Positions 24,170-32,077 of a stretch of 64,000 bases of DNA are shown here, piece after piece (positions within the stretch are counted from its first letter, which is position 1; every line of letters starts with the position of its first letter). The translations under genes were made by a program, and so were the position numbers. The notes below the pieces were generated by a model, which was given only the letters and a program-made list of their open reading frames with translations, was not told the origin of the DNA and did not search any database. Origin of the DNA: Chryseomicrobium sp. FSL W7-1435 (lineage in GTDB: Bacteria; Bacillota; Bacilli; Bacillales_A; Planococcaceae); contig NZ_CP151997.1 in NCBI RefSeq assembly GCF_038595005.1, forward strand, positions 496,001-560,000, in the 5' to 3' direction.

Positions 24170-24265
24170 TTACTAGGAAGGGCTTGAGTAGCTAAGATCT
24201 TGCCAGCAAGGGCTTTTGATACTCAAGAACTTACTAAAAAAGGATTAAAAACTTTTGTGAGTATT
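24170..24265. repeat. Degenerate AAGGGCTT repeat
   Basis: AAGGGCTT occurs at 24178 and, 30 bases later, at 24208, with AGATCTTGCCAGC between. The reverse complement AAGCCCTTGCTAGCAAGCCCTT appears in part at 24434-24456. A loosely similar stretch is at 60675-60775. Very degenerate; I can see no gene in it. Confidence 0.35.
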
Positions 24266-24310
24266 CCTATCTATAATTGAACGTGGTATGGTGGGAACTG
24301 GTCGAGCAAA

Positions 24311-24456
24311 TTAGTTTCCATAAAATCAGTTGGGGCGTTAAGTGAAATTTGTCGGTCGTTAAAGCACATCGTGCGGTCGTTAAATGAGCAATCACGGTCG
24401 CTGAATGGCACCACTCGGGCGTTAAATGAATACCCAAGCCCTTGCTAGCAAGCCCT
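24311..24456. repeat. Headed 21-bp tandem repeat array, copy 4
   Basis: The cleanest copy. Header TTAGTTTCCATAAAATC then AGTTGGGG, then 21-base units at 24335, 24356, 24377, 24398 and 24419, opening GCGTTAA, TCGTTAA, TCGTTAA, TCGCTGA and GCGTTAA and each ending CGG. The inner 10-11 bases differ completely between units while the phase never slips. It merges at its right end into an AAGCCCTT-type repeat. Confidence 0.82.
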
Positions 24457-24485
24457 TTAGTAATAAAAGATCTTACAGACTGAAT

Positions 24486-24605
24486 TAGTTTCTATAAAAT
24501 CATCATAGGTTGAACGCAACTAATTAGAGGTCGAAACTCCCGAAATAACCACCGAATCGCCCGACACAATCACCGAACCAACCCGAAAAGCGCGACCACA
24601 CAACA
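24486..24605. repeat. Header remnant followed by CGACACAATC-family 21-bp repeat
   Basis: A header variant TTAGTTTCTATAAAATC at 24486 is followed by 21-base units starting at 24540, 24561 and 24582 that open CCGAAATAAC, CCGACACAATC and CCGAAAAGCG. The middle one matches the minus-strand units at 3221-3283. This joins the two repeat families through a common header. Confidence 0.55.
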
Positions 24606-24701
24606 CTCGCATCATTACCCAAAAGTCAAGACTTCCTTTCTGATAAGATCTGTGGTTAAATATAAAACAAGTACACAACATTTAGTGATTCAGCGAGCAA
24701 C

Positions 24702-24856
24702 AGGTACCATATCTATGGTTTAATAGGGAATCCAGTGAAGAACTGGAGCTGTCCCCGCAACTGTAAGTGCGGACGACTGCCAACACAAGCCACTGCGTGA
24801 GAACGTGGGAAGGCAAGGCAGGAGGAAGATGCACAAGCCAGTAGACCTGCCTGTTC
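24702..24856 (+). promoter_or_regulatory. Cobalamin riboswitch
   Basis: Conserved core elements in order: AGGTACCAT and ATGGTTTAATAGGGAA, CCAGTG, GCTGTCCCCGCAACTGTAAG, GCCACTG near 24789, GGAAGGC, and the 3' B12 box AGCCAGTAGACCTGCC at 24837-24852. It lies 140 bases upstream of nrdA, with two terminator-like hairpins between. Adenosyl- or methylcobalamin binding should switch the class I ribonucleotide reductase off. Confidence 0.93.
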
Positions 24857-24893
24857 TCGCACGAGCTTCACCTTCTTCGGGGATTGAGAAGGG

Positions 24894-24927
24894 AACGCGA
24901 GAGGCCTCATCGGCATGCGCGTTTTTT
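24894..24927 (+). terminator. First terminator hairpin of the cobalamin riboswitch
   Basis: Outer stem ACGCG / CGCGT with an inner GCC / GGC pairing and a run of six T. Probable expression platform of the riboswitch. Confidence 0.65.
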
Positions 24928-24937
24928 CGTCGTTTCA

Positions 24938-24976
24938 AGCGGCGGTTCCCTGAAAAGGTGAGCCGTCGCTTTTTTG
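24938..24976 (+). terminator. Second terminator hairpin before nrdA
   Basis: Stem AGCGGCGGTT / AGCCGTCGCT (two mismatches), then six T. Lies only 20 bases upstream of the nrdA ATG. Two tandem terminators suggest very tight shut-off. Confidence 0.7.
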
Positions 24977-24996
24977 TGTCCAAAGGAGGAATTCTG

Positions 24997-27213
24997 ATGT
25001 CGACGCATACACTCTTTCGTAGTGAAGAACGATTGAAACAGCAGTTTACTGCTGAACAACTAGACGAATTCTGGCGCCTCTCAAAACGCTGGAAGATTCG
25101 TCACCCAGAAGGCGCGGAGGACGCCTGGCAACATGCGATGAGTTTAGAAGCTCTTAATTTACTTGATGAGCAACATCCCTATTATACGTTTGTTGCGGCT
25201 ACACTCTATGAAGAGCAGCTCTATCAACAGATCGCTGAAAAACGCTCTGTTGCCGTTGAAGATGTTCATAAAGTGTTTGGCAAAGAAGCCAACCGCCTCG
25301 CCGCAAAAGGACTTTACCAAGCACACGTGATTACAAGCTATAGCCAACAAGAACTCAGCGAAATGAGCAATTGGCTAGATCGCTCACGTAACCGCCTATT
25401 CACATACATTGGTCTTAAGACGCTCGTCGATCGGTATGTGACACGAGACTTCAACCGAGAAATCGTAGAACTGCCCCAAGAACGATGGTTGATGATTGCT
25501 ATGACCCTTCATCGAAAAGAAACCCATGACCGTCTGAAAAAGGTCAAAGACGCCTATTGGGCACTTAGCAATCTTTACATGACAGTGGCTACTCCAACTC
25601 TTGCGAACGCTGGAAAACCAAATGGGCAACTCTCGAGTTGTTTCATCGATACAGTAGATGACAGTCTCCAAGGAATCTATGACAGTAACACGGACGTTGC
25701 GACGCTTTCCAAATACGGGGGTGGTATAGGTGTTTACATGGGTAAAGTCCGCAGCCGTGGATCCAGTATTCGTGGATTTAAAAATGCTTCAAGCGGTGTT
25801 GTGCCGTGGATCAAACAACTAAACAACACAGCAGTCAGTGTGGACCAGCTTGGTCAGCGTCAAGGAGCAATAGCAGTCTATCTCGATGCTTGGCACAAAG
25901 ACATACTCGCATTTCTTGACCTCCGTTTGAACAATGGCGATGAAAGGCTACGTGCACATGATATATTCACGGGCATTTGTCTACCAGATCTATTCATGGA
26001 AAAAGTACAAACGCGTGAAGACTGGTTCTTATTCGACCCTCATGAAGTTCGCACGGTAATGGGGTTTGCGCTTGAAGACTGTTATGACGAGCATCCAGGA
26101 CGGGGGACTTTCCGCACAAGATACCAGGCATGTGTCGACAATCCAAATCTAAGTCGAGACAGTGTTCCAGCTATAGATATCATGAAGCGCATTATGAAAA
26201 GTCAGCTGGAGACGGGGGTACCCTTCCATTTTTACCGCGATGAAGTCAATCGCCAGAACCCTAACGCACACACCGGAATGATTTACTCGAGCAACCTTTG
26301 CACGGAAATTATGCAGAACATGTCGGCCACTACGTTTGAATCTACTGCTATCGAAGATGACATGATCATTACAAAGCGTCGACCAGGAGATTTTGTTGTA
26401 TGCAATCTGTCTTCCATTCACTTAGCCCGGGCAGTCGAAGACGATATTCTTGAGAAGTTGATACCTATACAAGTACGCATGCTTGATAACGTTATCGAAT
26501 TAAACGACCTTCCGATTCCACAGGCAAAACGCACAAATCTTCGCTATAGAGGGATAGGACTTGGCACATTCGGGTGGCATCATCTGCTTGCGAAGAAAGG
26601 AATACGCTGGGAATCCAAAGAAGCGGTAGAGTTTGCAGATGAACTTTACGAAGATATTGCGTTCCTGACGATTCAAGCATCTGCAGATTTGGCAAGGGAA
26701 CGAGGGAGTTATCCATTATTTACGGGTTCTGACTGGCAGACGGGTGCTTACTTCACAAATCGCGGGTACACGTCAGCACGCTGGAAGCAATTGAAGACGC
26801 AAGTCAACGAAACCGGGATGCGCAATGGCTACCTCATGGCAGTGGCACCCAATTCATCTACAGCTATCATTGCGGGGACTACAGCTAGTATTGATCCTAT
26901 CTTCCAAAAGAGTTATTCAGAGGAGAAGAAGGACTACAAGATTCCAGTAATTGCGCCGGAATTGAATGAAAACACGACGTGGTACTACAAATCAGCCTAT
27001 TATATTGATCAGCAATGGACCATTCGCCAAAATGCAGCTCGTCAAAAACATATTGACCAAAGTATATCTCTAAACTTTTATGTGCAAAATACGATTCAAG
27101 CGAAAGAGCTACTGGAATTGCATCTGGAAGCCTGGAAGCAGAAGATGAAATCGACCTATTACGTGCGCTCTACATCAATTGAGTTGATTGATTGCGATTC
27201 ATGCTCAAGTTAA
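24997..27213 (+). CDS. nrdA: Class I ribonucleotide reductase, large subunit
   Basis: 738 residues from ATG 24997 (AAAGGAGGAATTCTG); longer in-frame starts lie inside the riboswitch and are excluded. Makes deoxyribonucleotides from ribonucleoside diphosphates using a radical delivered by NrdB. Visible residues: redox Cys215 (QLSSCF), radical Cys435 within NLCTE (Asn433, Glu437), Cys469 (VCNLSS), and the C-terminal thioredoxin-docking pair Cys733/Cys736 (CDSCSS). The loop NSSTAIIAGTTASIDP is intact. The N-terminus has no clear ATP-cone, so overall activity control by dATP may be lacking. Expression under a cobalamin riboswitch implies a second, B12-dependent reductase elsewhere in the genome. 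Confidence 0.95.
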   Translation: MSTHTLFRSEERLKQQFTAEQLDEFWRLSKRWKIRHPEGAEDAWQHAMSLEALNLLDEQHPYYTFVAATLYEEQLYQQIAEKRSVAVEDVHKVFGKEANRLAAKGLYQAHVITSYSQQELSEMSNWLDRSRNRLFTYIGLKTLVDRYVTRDFNREIVELPQERWLMIAMTLHRKETHDRLKKVKDAYWALSNLYMTVATPTLANAGKPNGQLSSCFIDTVDDSLQGIYDSNTDVATLSKYGGGIGVYMGKVRSRGSSIRGFKNASSGVVPWIKQLNNTAVSVDQLGQRQGAIAVYLDAWHKDILAFLDLRLNNGDERLRAHDIFTGICLPDLFMEKVQTREDWFLFDPHEVRTVMGFALEDCYDEHPGRGTFRTRYQACVDNPNLSRDSVPAIDIMKRIMKSQLETGVPFHFYRDEVNRQNPNAHTGMIYSSNLCTEIMQNMSATTFESTAIEDDMIITKRRPGDFVVCNLSSIHLARAVEDDILEKLIPIQVRMLDNVIELNDLPIPQAKRTNLRYRGIGLGTFGWHHLLAKKGIRWESKEAVEFADELYEDIAFLTIQASADLARERGSYPLFTGSDWQTGAYFTNRGYTSARWKQLKTQVNETGMRNGYLMAVAPNSSTAIIAGTTASIDPIFQKSYSEEKKDYKIPVIAPELNENTTWYYKSAYYIDQQWTIRQNAARQKHIDQSISLNFYVQNTIQAKELLELHLEAWKQKMKSTYYVRSTSIELIDCDSCSS

Positions 27214-27226
27214 GGAGGAGAAAGAG

Positions 27227-28264
27227 ATGGAACTAAAGCACCGTGCACTTCTAGACGAACAAGCTCCGAATCGTTCAACGGGAATCGTAAATGGAGAATC
27301 CTCTAATATTCTTAACTGGGATGACGTTCGTTTTCGCTGGGCCTATCCCAAGTATAAAAAGATGCTAGGAAATTTCTGGACGCCTTTCGAAATCAATATG
27401 AGCCAGGACATCCGACAATTTCCCGAGCTCTCTGCAGATGAGCGGGAATCATTTTTGAAAATTATTGGATTGCTTGCTTTACTAGACAGCGTGCAGACGG
27501 ACTTTGCGGGGAAAGTAGCGGATTATCTGACAGACTCCAGTTTGTCGGCATTGATGATCATCTTGGCACAACAAGAGGTTATCCATAATCATTCGTATTC
27601 CTACGTCCTCTCAAGTCTTGTCAGTGAGTCCGAGCAAAAGCGGGTATTTGATTATTGGAGGACGGAAGAAAGCCTGAAGGAGCGGAATCGCTTTGTTGTG
27701 GAAGGCTATCAATCCTTTGCAGAAAATCCGACAGTGGAAGGGCTGCTGGATGCTGTGATTTACGACGTGATTTTAGAAGGGCTATTCTTTTATTCGGGAT
27801 TTGCCTATTTCTATCATTTAGCGCGTCATCAAAAAATGGTTGCCACCAGCACGATGATCAATTACATTAACCGTGATGAACAACTTCATGTCGATTTGTT
27901 CGTGAAAATCTATCAAACCTTATTGGAAGAACATCCGCATCTCGATACACCTGAACAAAGAGCTAAAGTCACCACTACATTTAAACAAGCTGCTGAGCTA
28001 GAAATCGACTGGGCCTACGAAGTCATTGGCAGAAAGATTGATGGTTTAGAAGTGGACGATGTGGAAGAATACATTCGTTTCATGGCGAATGTGCGGTGCA
28101 ATCAATTAGGAGCCGAAAAGCCTTACCCAGAAGTGTGTCAAAATCCCATACGTTGGATTAAAGCGTATGAAGAGGTGGATCAAGGAAAAACCGATTTCTT
28201 TGAACAAAAATCACGTCAATATGTAAAGGTAAATGTCGTAGACAACGGCTTTGATGACCTTTAA
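27227..28264 (+). CDS. nrdB: Class I ribonucleotide reductase, radical subunit
   Basis: 345 residues, ATG 27227 behind TAAGGAGGAG. Ferritin-like four-helix protein carrying the dimetal site and tyrosyl radical. Ligands readable: Asp87 (ALLDSVQTD), Glu117 and His120 (QEVIHNH), Glu in VILEGLFFYSGFAYF, and Glu/His in RDEQLHVDLF; Tyr124 (HSYSY) matches the radical tyrosine position. Thirteen bases separate it from nrdA, so both are controlled by the same riboswitch. No nrdI lies alongside, which argues against a class Ib manganese system, though subclass cannot be fixed from motifs alone. Confidence 0.95.
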   Translation: MELKHRALLDEQAPNRSTGIVNGESSNILNWDDVRFRWAYPKYKKMLGNFWTPFEINMSQDIRQFPELSADERESFLKIIGLLALLDSVQTDFAGKVADYLTDSSLSALMIILAQQEVIHNHSYSYVLSSLVSESEQKRVFDYWRTEESLKERNRFVVEGYQSFAENPTVEGLLDAVIYDVILEGLFFYSGFAYFYHLARHQKMVATSTMINYINRDEQLHVDLFVKIYQTLLEEHPHLDTPEQRAKVTTTFKQAAELEIDWAYEVIGRKIDGLEVDDVEEYIRFMANVRCNQLGAEKPYPEVCQNPIRWIKAYEEVDQGKTDFFEQKSRQYVKVNVVDNGFDDL

Positions 28265-28267
28265 AAA

Positions 28268-28297
28268 AATCCCAACTCCGTAAATGGAGTTGGGATT
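28268..28297. terminator. Terminator between convergent nrdB and the sigma-factor operon
   Basis: Perfect stem ATCCCAACTCC / GGAGTTGGGAT with a six-base loop. The minus strand has a run of seven T; the plus side has a weaker ATTAGTTT tail, so it mainly ends the minus-strand operon and partly nrdAB. Confidence 0.9.
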
Positions 28298-28303
28298 AGT
28301 TTA

Positions 28304-28957
28304 TTATTGAACGTCTCGTGTATCCTCTATAACAAATGTGTTGATCATTGCATCGATACGAGCTCCAAGACCTTCAGCCTGTGCTGAAGGGTAGCGGGCT
28401 GTTACGATAAATACCGTGTCTTCCATTGGGTTTAACGTGATGTAAACATGGAGGTCTTCCGCATCAGAAGAACCTTTTAAATAGAGTCCATCAATAGGAT
28501 CTGTCACATCTTGTGGCCCATTAATAGAAAAATCTTGTCGAAATTGCTCGGCACGGGTACGGGCGACTTGTTCTGGTAATTGGTCCGGAATACTTTCAAT
28601 GGTTAGTGTGACAAGCGAGCTGTCTTTTGCAGTAATTGTTTGAGATAGGCCATCTTCAAATTCAAAGCTTGATTCATCCATGTAAATCACATACGTGTTC
28701 CCTTCATCCGAATACCGAGTAAGCTCTATCTCCTCTTGCTGCCCGTTAATTCCCACTTCGGCAACAATAGTTTCGGGGTGATCTGTTATCTCTGGGGACG
28801 TAATAATTTCTTGCTCAGTCGCTGGTTTACTCTCATCAATTTCTTGCTCATCGACTAATTCGCCTTCTTTATCCGGAAAGAAGTCAGAGGATAAAAAAAA
28901 GATTAAACCAATCATCAAGGCTGTTAAGAAAAGCACATAGGCCATGGATTTTCGCAT
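28304..28957 (-). CDS. Membrane-anchored protein related to the adjacent anti-sigma factor's outer domain
   Basis: 217 residues: one N-terminal helix (about 7-24, VLFLTALMIGLIFFLSS), an acidic linker of about 45 residues, then a globular outer domain. That domain repeats features of the neighbouring anti-sigma factor's C-terminal part: GNTYVIYMDESSFEFEDG with NLAYLFYVDEERYEISFDE, RAEQFRQDF with SEQAAILEARY, and AQAEGLGARIDAMINTF with AQEGHGARFYAMLKTL. It lacks the cytosolic sigma-binding segment. Probably a co-sensor or decoy for the same signal. Third gene of the sigma operon; ATG 28957 behind AGGAGGC. Confidence 0.75.
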   Translation of the reverse strand: MRKSMAYVLFLTALMIGLIFFLSSDFFPDKEGELVDEQEIDESKPATEQEIITSPEITDHPETIVAEVGINGQQEEIELTRYSDEGNTYVIYMDESSFEFEDGLSQTITAKDSSLVTLTIESIPDQLPEQVARTRAEQFRQDFSINGPQDVTDPIDGLYLKGSSDAEDLHVYITLNPMEDTVFIVTARYPSAQAEGLGARIDAMINTFVIEDTRDVQ

Positions 28958-29012
28958 CGCAACTAGCCTCCTTTAGTTACTGATCCTATTCCCGTTATTT
29001 GGATTTTTACAC

Positions 29013-29849
29013 CTAGTTTAATACTTCCAATGTTTTCAACATCGCATAGAATCGTGCACCATGGCCTTCTTGGGCTTCAAGAAATACAGTTTGAGTGATG
29101 ACAATTGTCGAGTCATCATGTTGTTCATCGAGAACATAGACTGTGGTAACTTCACTATTGGCCTCGTCTCCAGCACGTGCATGAAGTTTATATCCGACAA
29201 TTGGTTCTGTGACGGGCTCAGCCTCAATAGTCATACCCGGATAGCGAGCTTCGAGGATGGCTGCTTGTTCTGATGCAAGTTCAGTTGGCGTTTTTCCAGG
29301 AACCGTATCAATTTTCAAACCTACTTCAGGATAAGCGGCTCCAAGTTGGTCACGGGCGTTTACTAAAACACTAATTTGATTGGGAGCAGGCTCATCGAAA
29401 GAGATTTCATATCGTTCCTCATCCACATAGAAAAGATAAGCCAAGTTTCCAGGGACTACACGTACCATAGGTATCTGTTCAGTCATCCCTTCAATTTCTA
29501 AAGGAATTTGCTGTTGTTCAGGGTAAGTGTTTTCTAACTTCTGAATTTCTTGCGCAAAGTAACCTGGATCATCTTCTGATAATTCATCATTTCCTGCATT
29601 GTTGATGGATTCACTAGGAATCTCTGTTGCGCGTTCGGGTGCTTGTGTGTCCATGGATAAAAAGAAGACAGCAGCTACAAGTATTGCTACCGCGGCAACA
29701 CCGGCAATCCATGTGCGTTTCATAAATTGTTTCCTCCTTGTCGTTCGTTTTTCTTGGTCTAATGTCTTCTGTATCGACTGCCATACATCCTCTATATCAT
29801 TTTCATGTTCATTTTTAAACTTCTTTAGGTCGCTTTCCCACTTCTCCAT
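29013..29849 (-). CDS. Probable transmembrane anti-sigma factor
   Basis: 278 residues: a charged cytosolic segment (1-48, EKWESDLKKFKNEHENDIEDVWQSIQK), one helix at about 49-66 (WIAGVAAVAILVAAVFFLS), and an outer domain of about 200 residues. The gene begins two bases after the ECF sigma factor stop, the usual sigma/anti-sigma arrangement, and the cytosolic part is the likely sigma-binding region although no zinc-binding HxxxCxxC motif is present. Signal and release mechanism are unknown. Start ATG 29849 follows GGGGAGGGATAAC. Confidence 0.8.
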   Translation of the reverse strand: MEKWESDLKKFKNEHENDIEDVWQSIQKTLDQEKRTTRRKQFMKRTWIAGVAAVAILVAAVFFLSMDTQAPERATEIPSESINNAGNDELSEDDPGYFAQEIQKLENTYPEQQQIPLEIEGMTEQIPMVRVVPGNLAYLFYVDEERYEISFDEPAPNQISVLVNARDQLGAAYPEVGLKIDTVPGKTPTELASEQAAILEARYPGMTIEAEPVTEPIVGYKLHARAGDEANSEVTTVYVLDEQHDDSTIVITQTVFLEAQEGHGARFYAMLKTLEVLN

Positions 29850-29851
29850 AG

Positions 29852-30319
29852 TTATCCCTCCCCATATGCCTCTCTCATCATTTTTTTGGCTTTAGCAAGG
29901 CGTGACTTGAGCGTATTTAAGTTTACTGAAAGAGCCTCAGCTATTTCGCGTTCCTTCCAATTCTCCATATATTTTAGAAGTAAAGGTACTCGGTACGTTT
30001 CTGGCAATTGAGCGACAGCATCTAAGATATCTATTTTCGATTCGGAAGAGGGGATGGATTGCTCGAGTTGATGGTCTTCAACTGGAAGGTGTGTGGCCTC
30101 TTTTTTTAATAGACGATTGCATTCATTTAGTAAAATGCGATAAAGCCAAGGACGAATCGGTCGCGCTGCATCCCATTGATCAGAGAAACGATAGACTCTC
30201 AAAAACGTTTCTTGCAACGCATCTTTTGCTAGCTCACGGCGTCCCGTAACAGCTAAGGCCATCCGAAAAAGGTCGGAGGCATAGTCCTCATAGAGTTGTT
30301 GAAATTGTGACCGGTCCAT
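29852..30319 (-). CDS. ECF-type RNA polymerase sigma factor
   Basis: 155 residues. Region 2 is RSQFQQLYEDYASDLFRMALAVTGRRELAKDALQETFLRVYRFSDQWD with the DALQETFLRVYR core-binding helix; region 4 is LDAVAQLPETYRVPLLLKYMENWKEREIAEALSVNLNTLKSRLAKAKKMM. Directs polymerase to a stress regulon, normally including its own operon. Start ATG 30319 follows GAGGAGGGC. Upstream a TAGTAT box could be a sigma-A -10, and GTGTAAC lies too near the ATG to be this gene's ECF -35 element. Operon order sigma, anti-sigma, paralogue. Confidence 0.92.
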   Translation of the reverse strand: MDRSQFQQLYEDYASDLFRMALAVTGRRELAKDALQETFLRVYRFSDQWDAARPIRPWLYRILLNECNRLLKKEATHLPVEDHQLEQSIPSSESKIDILDAVAQLPETYRVPLLLKYMENWKEREIAEALSVNLNTLKSRLAKAKKMMREAYGEG

Positions 30320-30391
30320 AGAAGCCCTCCTCGTTGTTACACCTATACTACCCTAGCAAACTGGAAAAAGTTGATTGGAAATGAAAATAAT

Positions 30392-30417
30392 AAAAAAACC
30401 ACCGCAAAGGGTGGTTT
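30392..30417 (-). terminator. Terminator of the EamA transporter gene
   Basis: Stem AACCACC / GGTGGTT with a GCAAAG loop and a T-run on the minus strand, abutting the stop codon. Confidence 0.85.
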
Positions 30418-31320
30418 TCATGAACGATTGACTGTATAAATACCGAATGCTACAAATACCAATGCTATCAAGATTGGCAGCGTAAACGTCTCGCGAGGCA
30501 ACAACAGGACAGATAAGCCAACACCACTTACAGGCACAAAGAATTTGTAAATGCCGACATGGCTAGCTTTATGATATTGCAAAATAGCAAACCAGAGCGC
30601 AAATGCAATAGCGGACAAGGCAACCATGTACACTAGTAAACCTATTGCTAGGGGTGTCCATGTCAGTGAAGCTGTATCAGCAAATGGGAAAGCCATAACT
30701 AGCAATAGGATAGCTCCGAGTGTCAACTGCCAACCAGAAAGTGTGAATGGGTGTATGCCTTTGCCCATCTCTTTTGCCATAATCGTCCCGACTGCACTCG
30801 TGAATGCGGAAAGAAGTAGAAAGCCTTCTCCGAGAAATTCAAAACTGCCATCAAATGATTGACCCCAGTTGGCAAAGAAGATTCCTGTAAACCCTGCAAC
30901 TAAGCCAAGCCATTTCTGCCAACCAAGCCGGTCATTGGCGTAAATAAAGTGAGCAAGCAAGATCGTAAAGAATGTGTTACTAGAAATGATAATCGATGCC
31001 TGCACACCAGAAGTGTTGGAGACACCAACGTAAAAGAATAAATACTGAAGGGTTGTCTGCACAACTCCAAAAATAAACAATATCCCGTACTGCCGGCGGG
31101 TTAACTGGAGAGCACTACGTCTAAAGAGGAATAGACCTCCAAGTACTACAAATCCTGCAAGTAAAAAACGAAGTCCCGCAAGCCACATTTGTTCAGCGAT
31201 GGCAGTACTTGGTATCCCCAATTCGCTGTACGATAACTTGAGAGTAGGGAACGCACTTCCCCACAACAGGGCACAAAAAATCGCGATGACGACCATGACC
31301 CATTTCTTTTGTAAATTCAT
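30418..31320 (-). CDS. EamA/DMT-superfamily transporter
   Basis: 300 residues with ten predicted helices in two EamA repeats. The first repeat has the typical FCALLWGSAFPTLKLSYSEL opening and ends GLVAGFTGIFFANWG; the second runs from GEGFLLLSAFTSAVGTIMAKEM to the C-terminus and contains the conserved SAIAFALWFAILQYHKASHVGIYKFFVPVSGVG. Such proteins export metabolites or amino acids; substrate unknown. Start ATG 31320 follows AGGAAAGGTCGGG. It lies downstream of ykoC in the same direction but has no obvious connection with thiamine transport. Confidence 0.9.
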   Translation of the reverse strand: MNLQKKWVMVVIAIFCALLWGSAFPTLKLSYSELGIPSTAIAEQMWLAGLRFLLAGFVVLGGLFLFRRSALQLTRRQYGILFIFGVVQTTLQYLFFYVGVSNTSGVQASIIISSNTFFTILLAHFIYANDRLGWQKWLGLVAGFTGIFFANWGQSFDGSFEFLGEGFLLLSAFTSAVGTIMAKEMGKGIHPFTLSGWQLTLGAILLLVMAFPFADTASLTWTPLAIGLLVYMVALSAIAFALWFAILQYHKASHVGIYKFFVPVSGVGLSVLLLPRETFTLPILIALVFVAFGIYTVNRS

Positions 31321-31369
31321 ATGTACCCGACCTTTCCTGTACGAATTGTAGCAGTCCGGTCAGGCATAA

Positions 31370-32077
31370 TCAAAGAGTTGCGCCTAGCAATAAACAACTC
31401 GCAAATATGACGACTAGCAGTAACGAAAAATACACATCAAATGGAACAAATCTGACCTCATGGAAGTAAGTTCGTTCACGAGTGCCAGTAAATCCACGTG
31501 CTTCCATCGCAAAGGCAGTTTTCTCTGCTTTTCGCACAGCCCCAGCAAGTAACGGGATCGCAACACTTGGGAGCGCTCGAAGTTTCGCAAGAGTTGAAGT
31601 ATGAACTTGCGGATTACGTAATTGTTGTACTTGGCGAATCTGGGTGAACTCTTCTTTTAGTACAGGCAGGAATTGATAACCGACAAGCAGACTATACGCA
31701 AGTTTTGGTGACAGCTTCAATTGTTGCATCAGACTCATGATGAACTGCATTGGGGACGTCGTCAGAACAAACAATAACGACAGGGACGAGTACGCAAACA
31801 CTCGAAAGCTCAACGAAAATGCTGTTGCAAGTCGGTCATCAGAAGTTCCAAAAACATATGTCGTCCAGAAATAGCCGATAGCTCCAAGTGAAAACGGTAG
31901 CATGAAGAGTGCCCAACGCTTCCAGTTGGTGCGCGAAAATAGTAGTTGAACTACTAAGACGGCTATAAACATGAGAAGCGGCGTCCAAGGGTCGAAATAA
32001 AACGCGAGTGCAAAGATGAAAATGAACGTCACGAGCATTTTAACGGACGGATTCAAGCGGTGAAGCCATGTCGACAT
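31370..32077 (-). CDS. ykoC: Energy-coupling factor transporter transmembrane protein (YkoC/EcfT)
   Basis: 235 residues, five helices. EcfT signature between the helices: LVGYQFLPVLKEEFTQIRQVQQLRN and AFAMEARGFTGTRERTYF (the two coupling A-R-G-type motifs). It connects the ATPase to the S component. ATG 32077 follows CAGGAGGTG and overlaps the ykoD end; an upstream GTG at 32086 is less likely. Last gene of the ykoFEDC operon controlled by the TPP riboswitch at 34682. Confidence 0.9.
   Translation of the reverse strand: MSTWLHRLNPSVKMLVTFIFIFALAFYFDPWTPLLMFIAVLVVQLLFSRTNWKRWALFMLPFSLGAIGYFWTTYVFGTSDDRLATAFSLSFRVFAYSSLSLLFVLTTSPMQFIMSLMQQLKLSPKLAYSLLVGYQFLPVLKEEFTQIRQVQQLRNPQVHTSTLAKLRALPSVAIPLLAGAVRKAEKTAFAMEARGFTGTRERTYFHEVRFVPFDVYFSLLLVVIFASCLLLGATL

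Noticed and set aside
24009-24700. Protein-coding genes in the gap between uppP and the cobalamin riboswitch
   Set aside because: The only open frame (24010-24195) translates the repeat array, has no ribosome-binding site and no recognisable product.
24805-24996. 64-residue N-terminal extension of NrdA
   Set aside because: It would be translated from within the cobalamin riboswitch and through both terminators; AAAGGAGG and ATG 24997 mark the real start.
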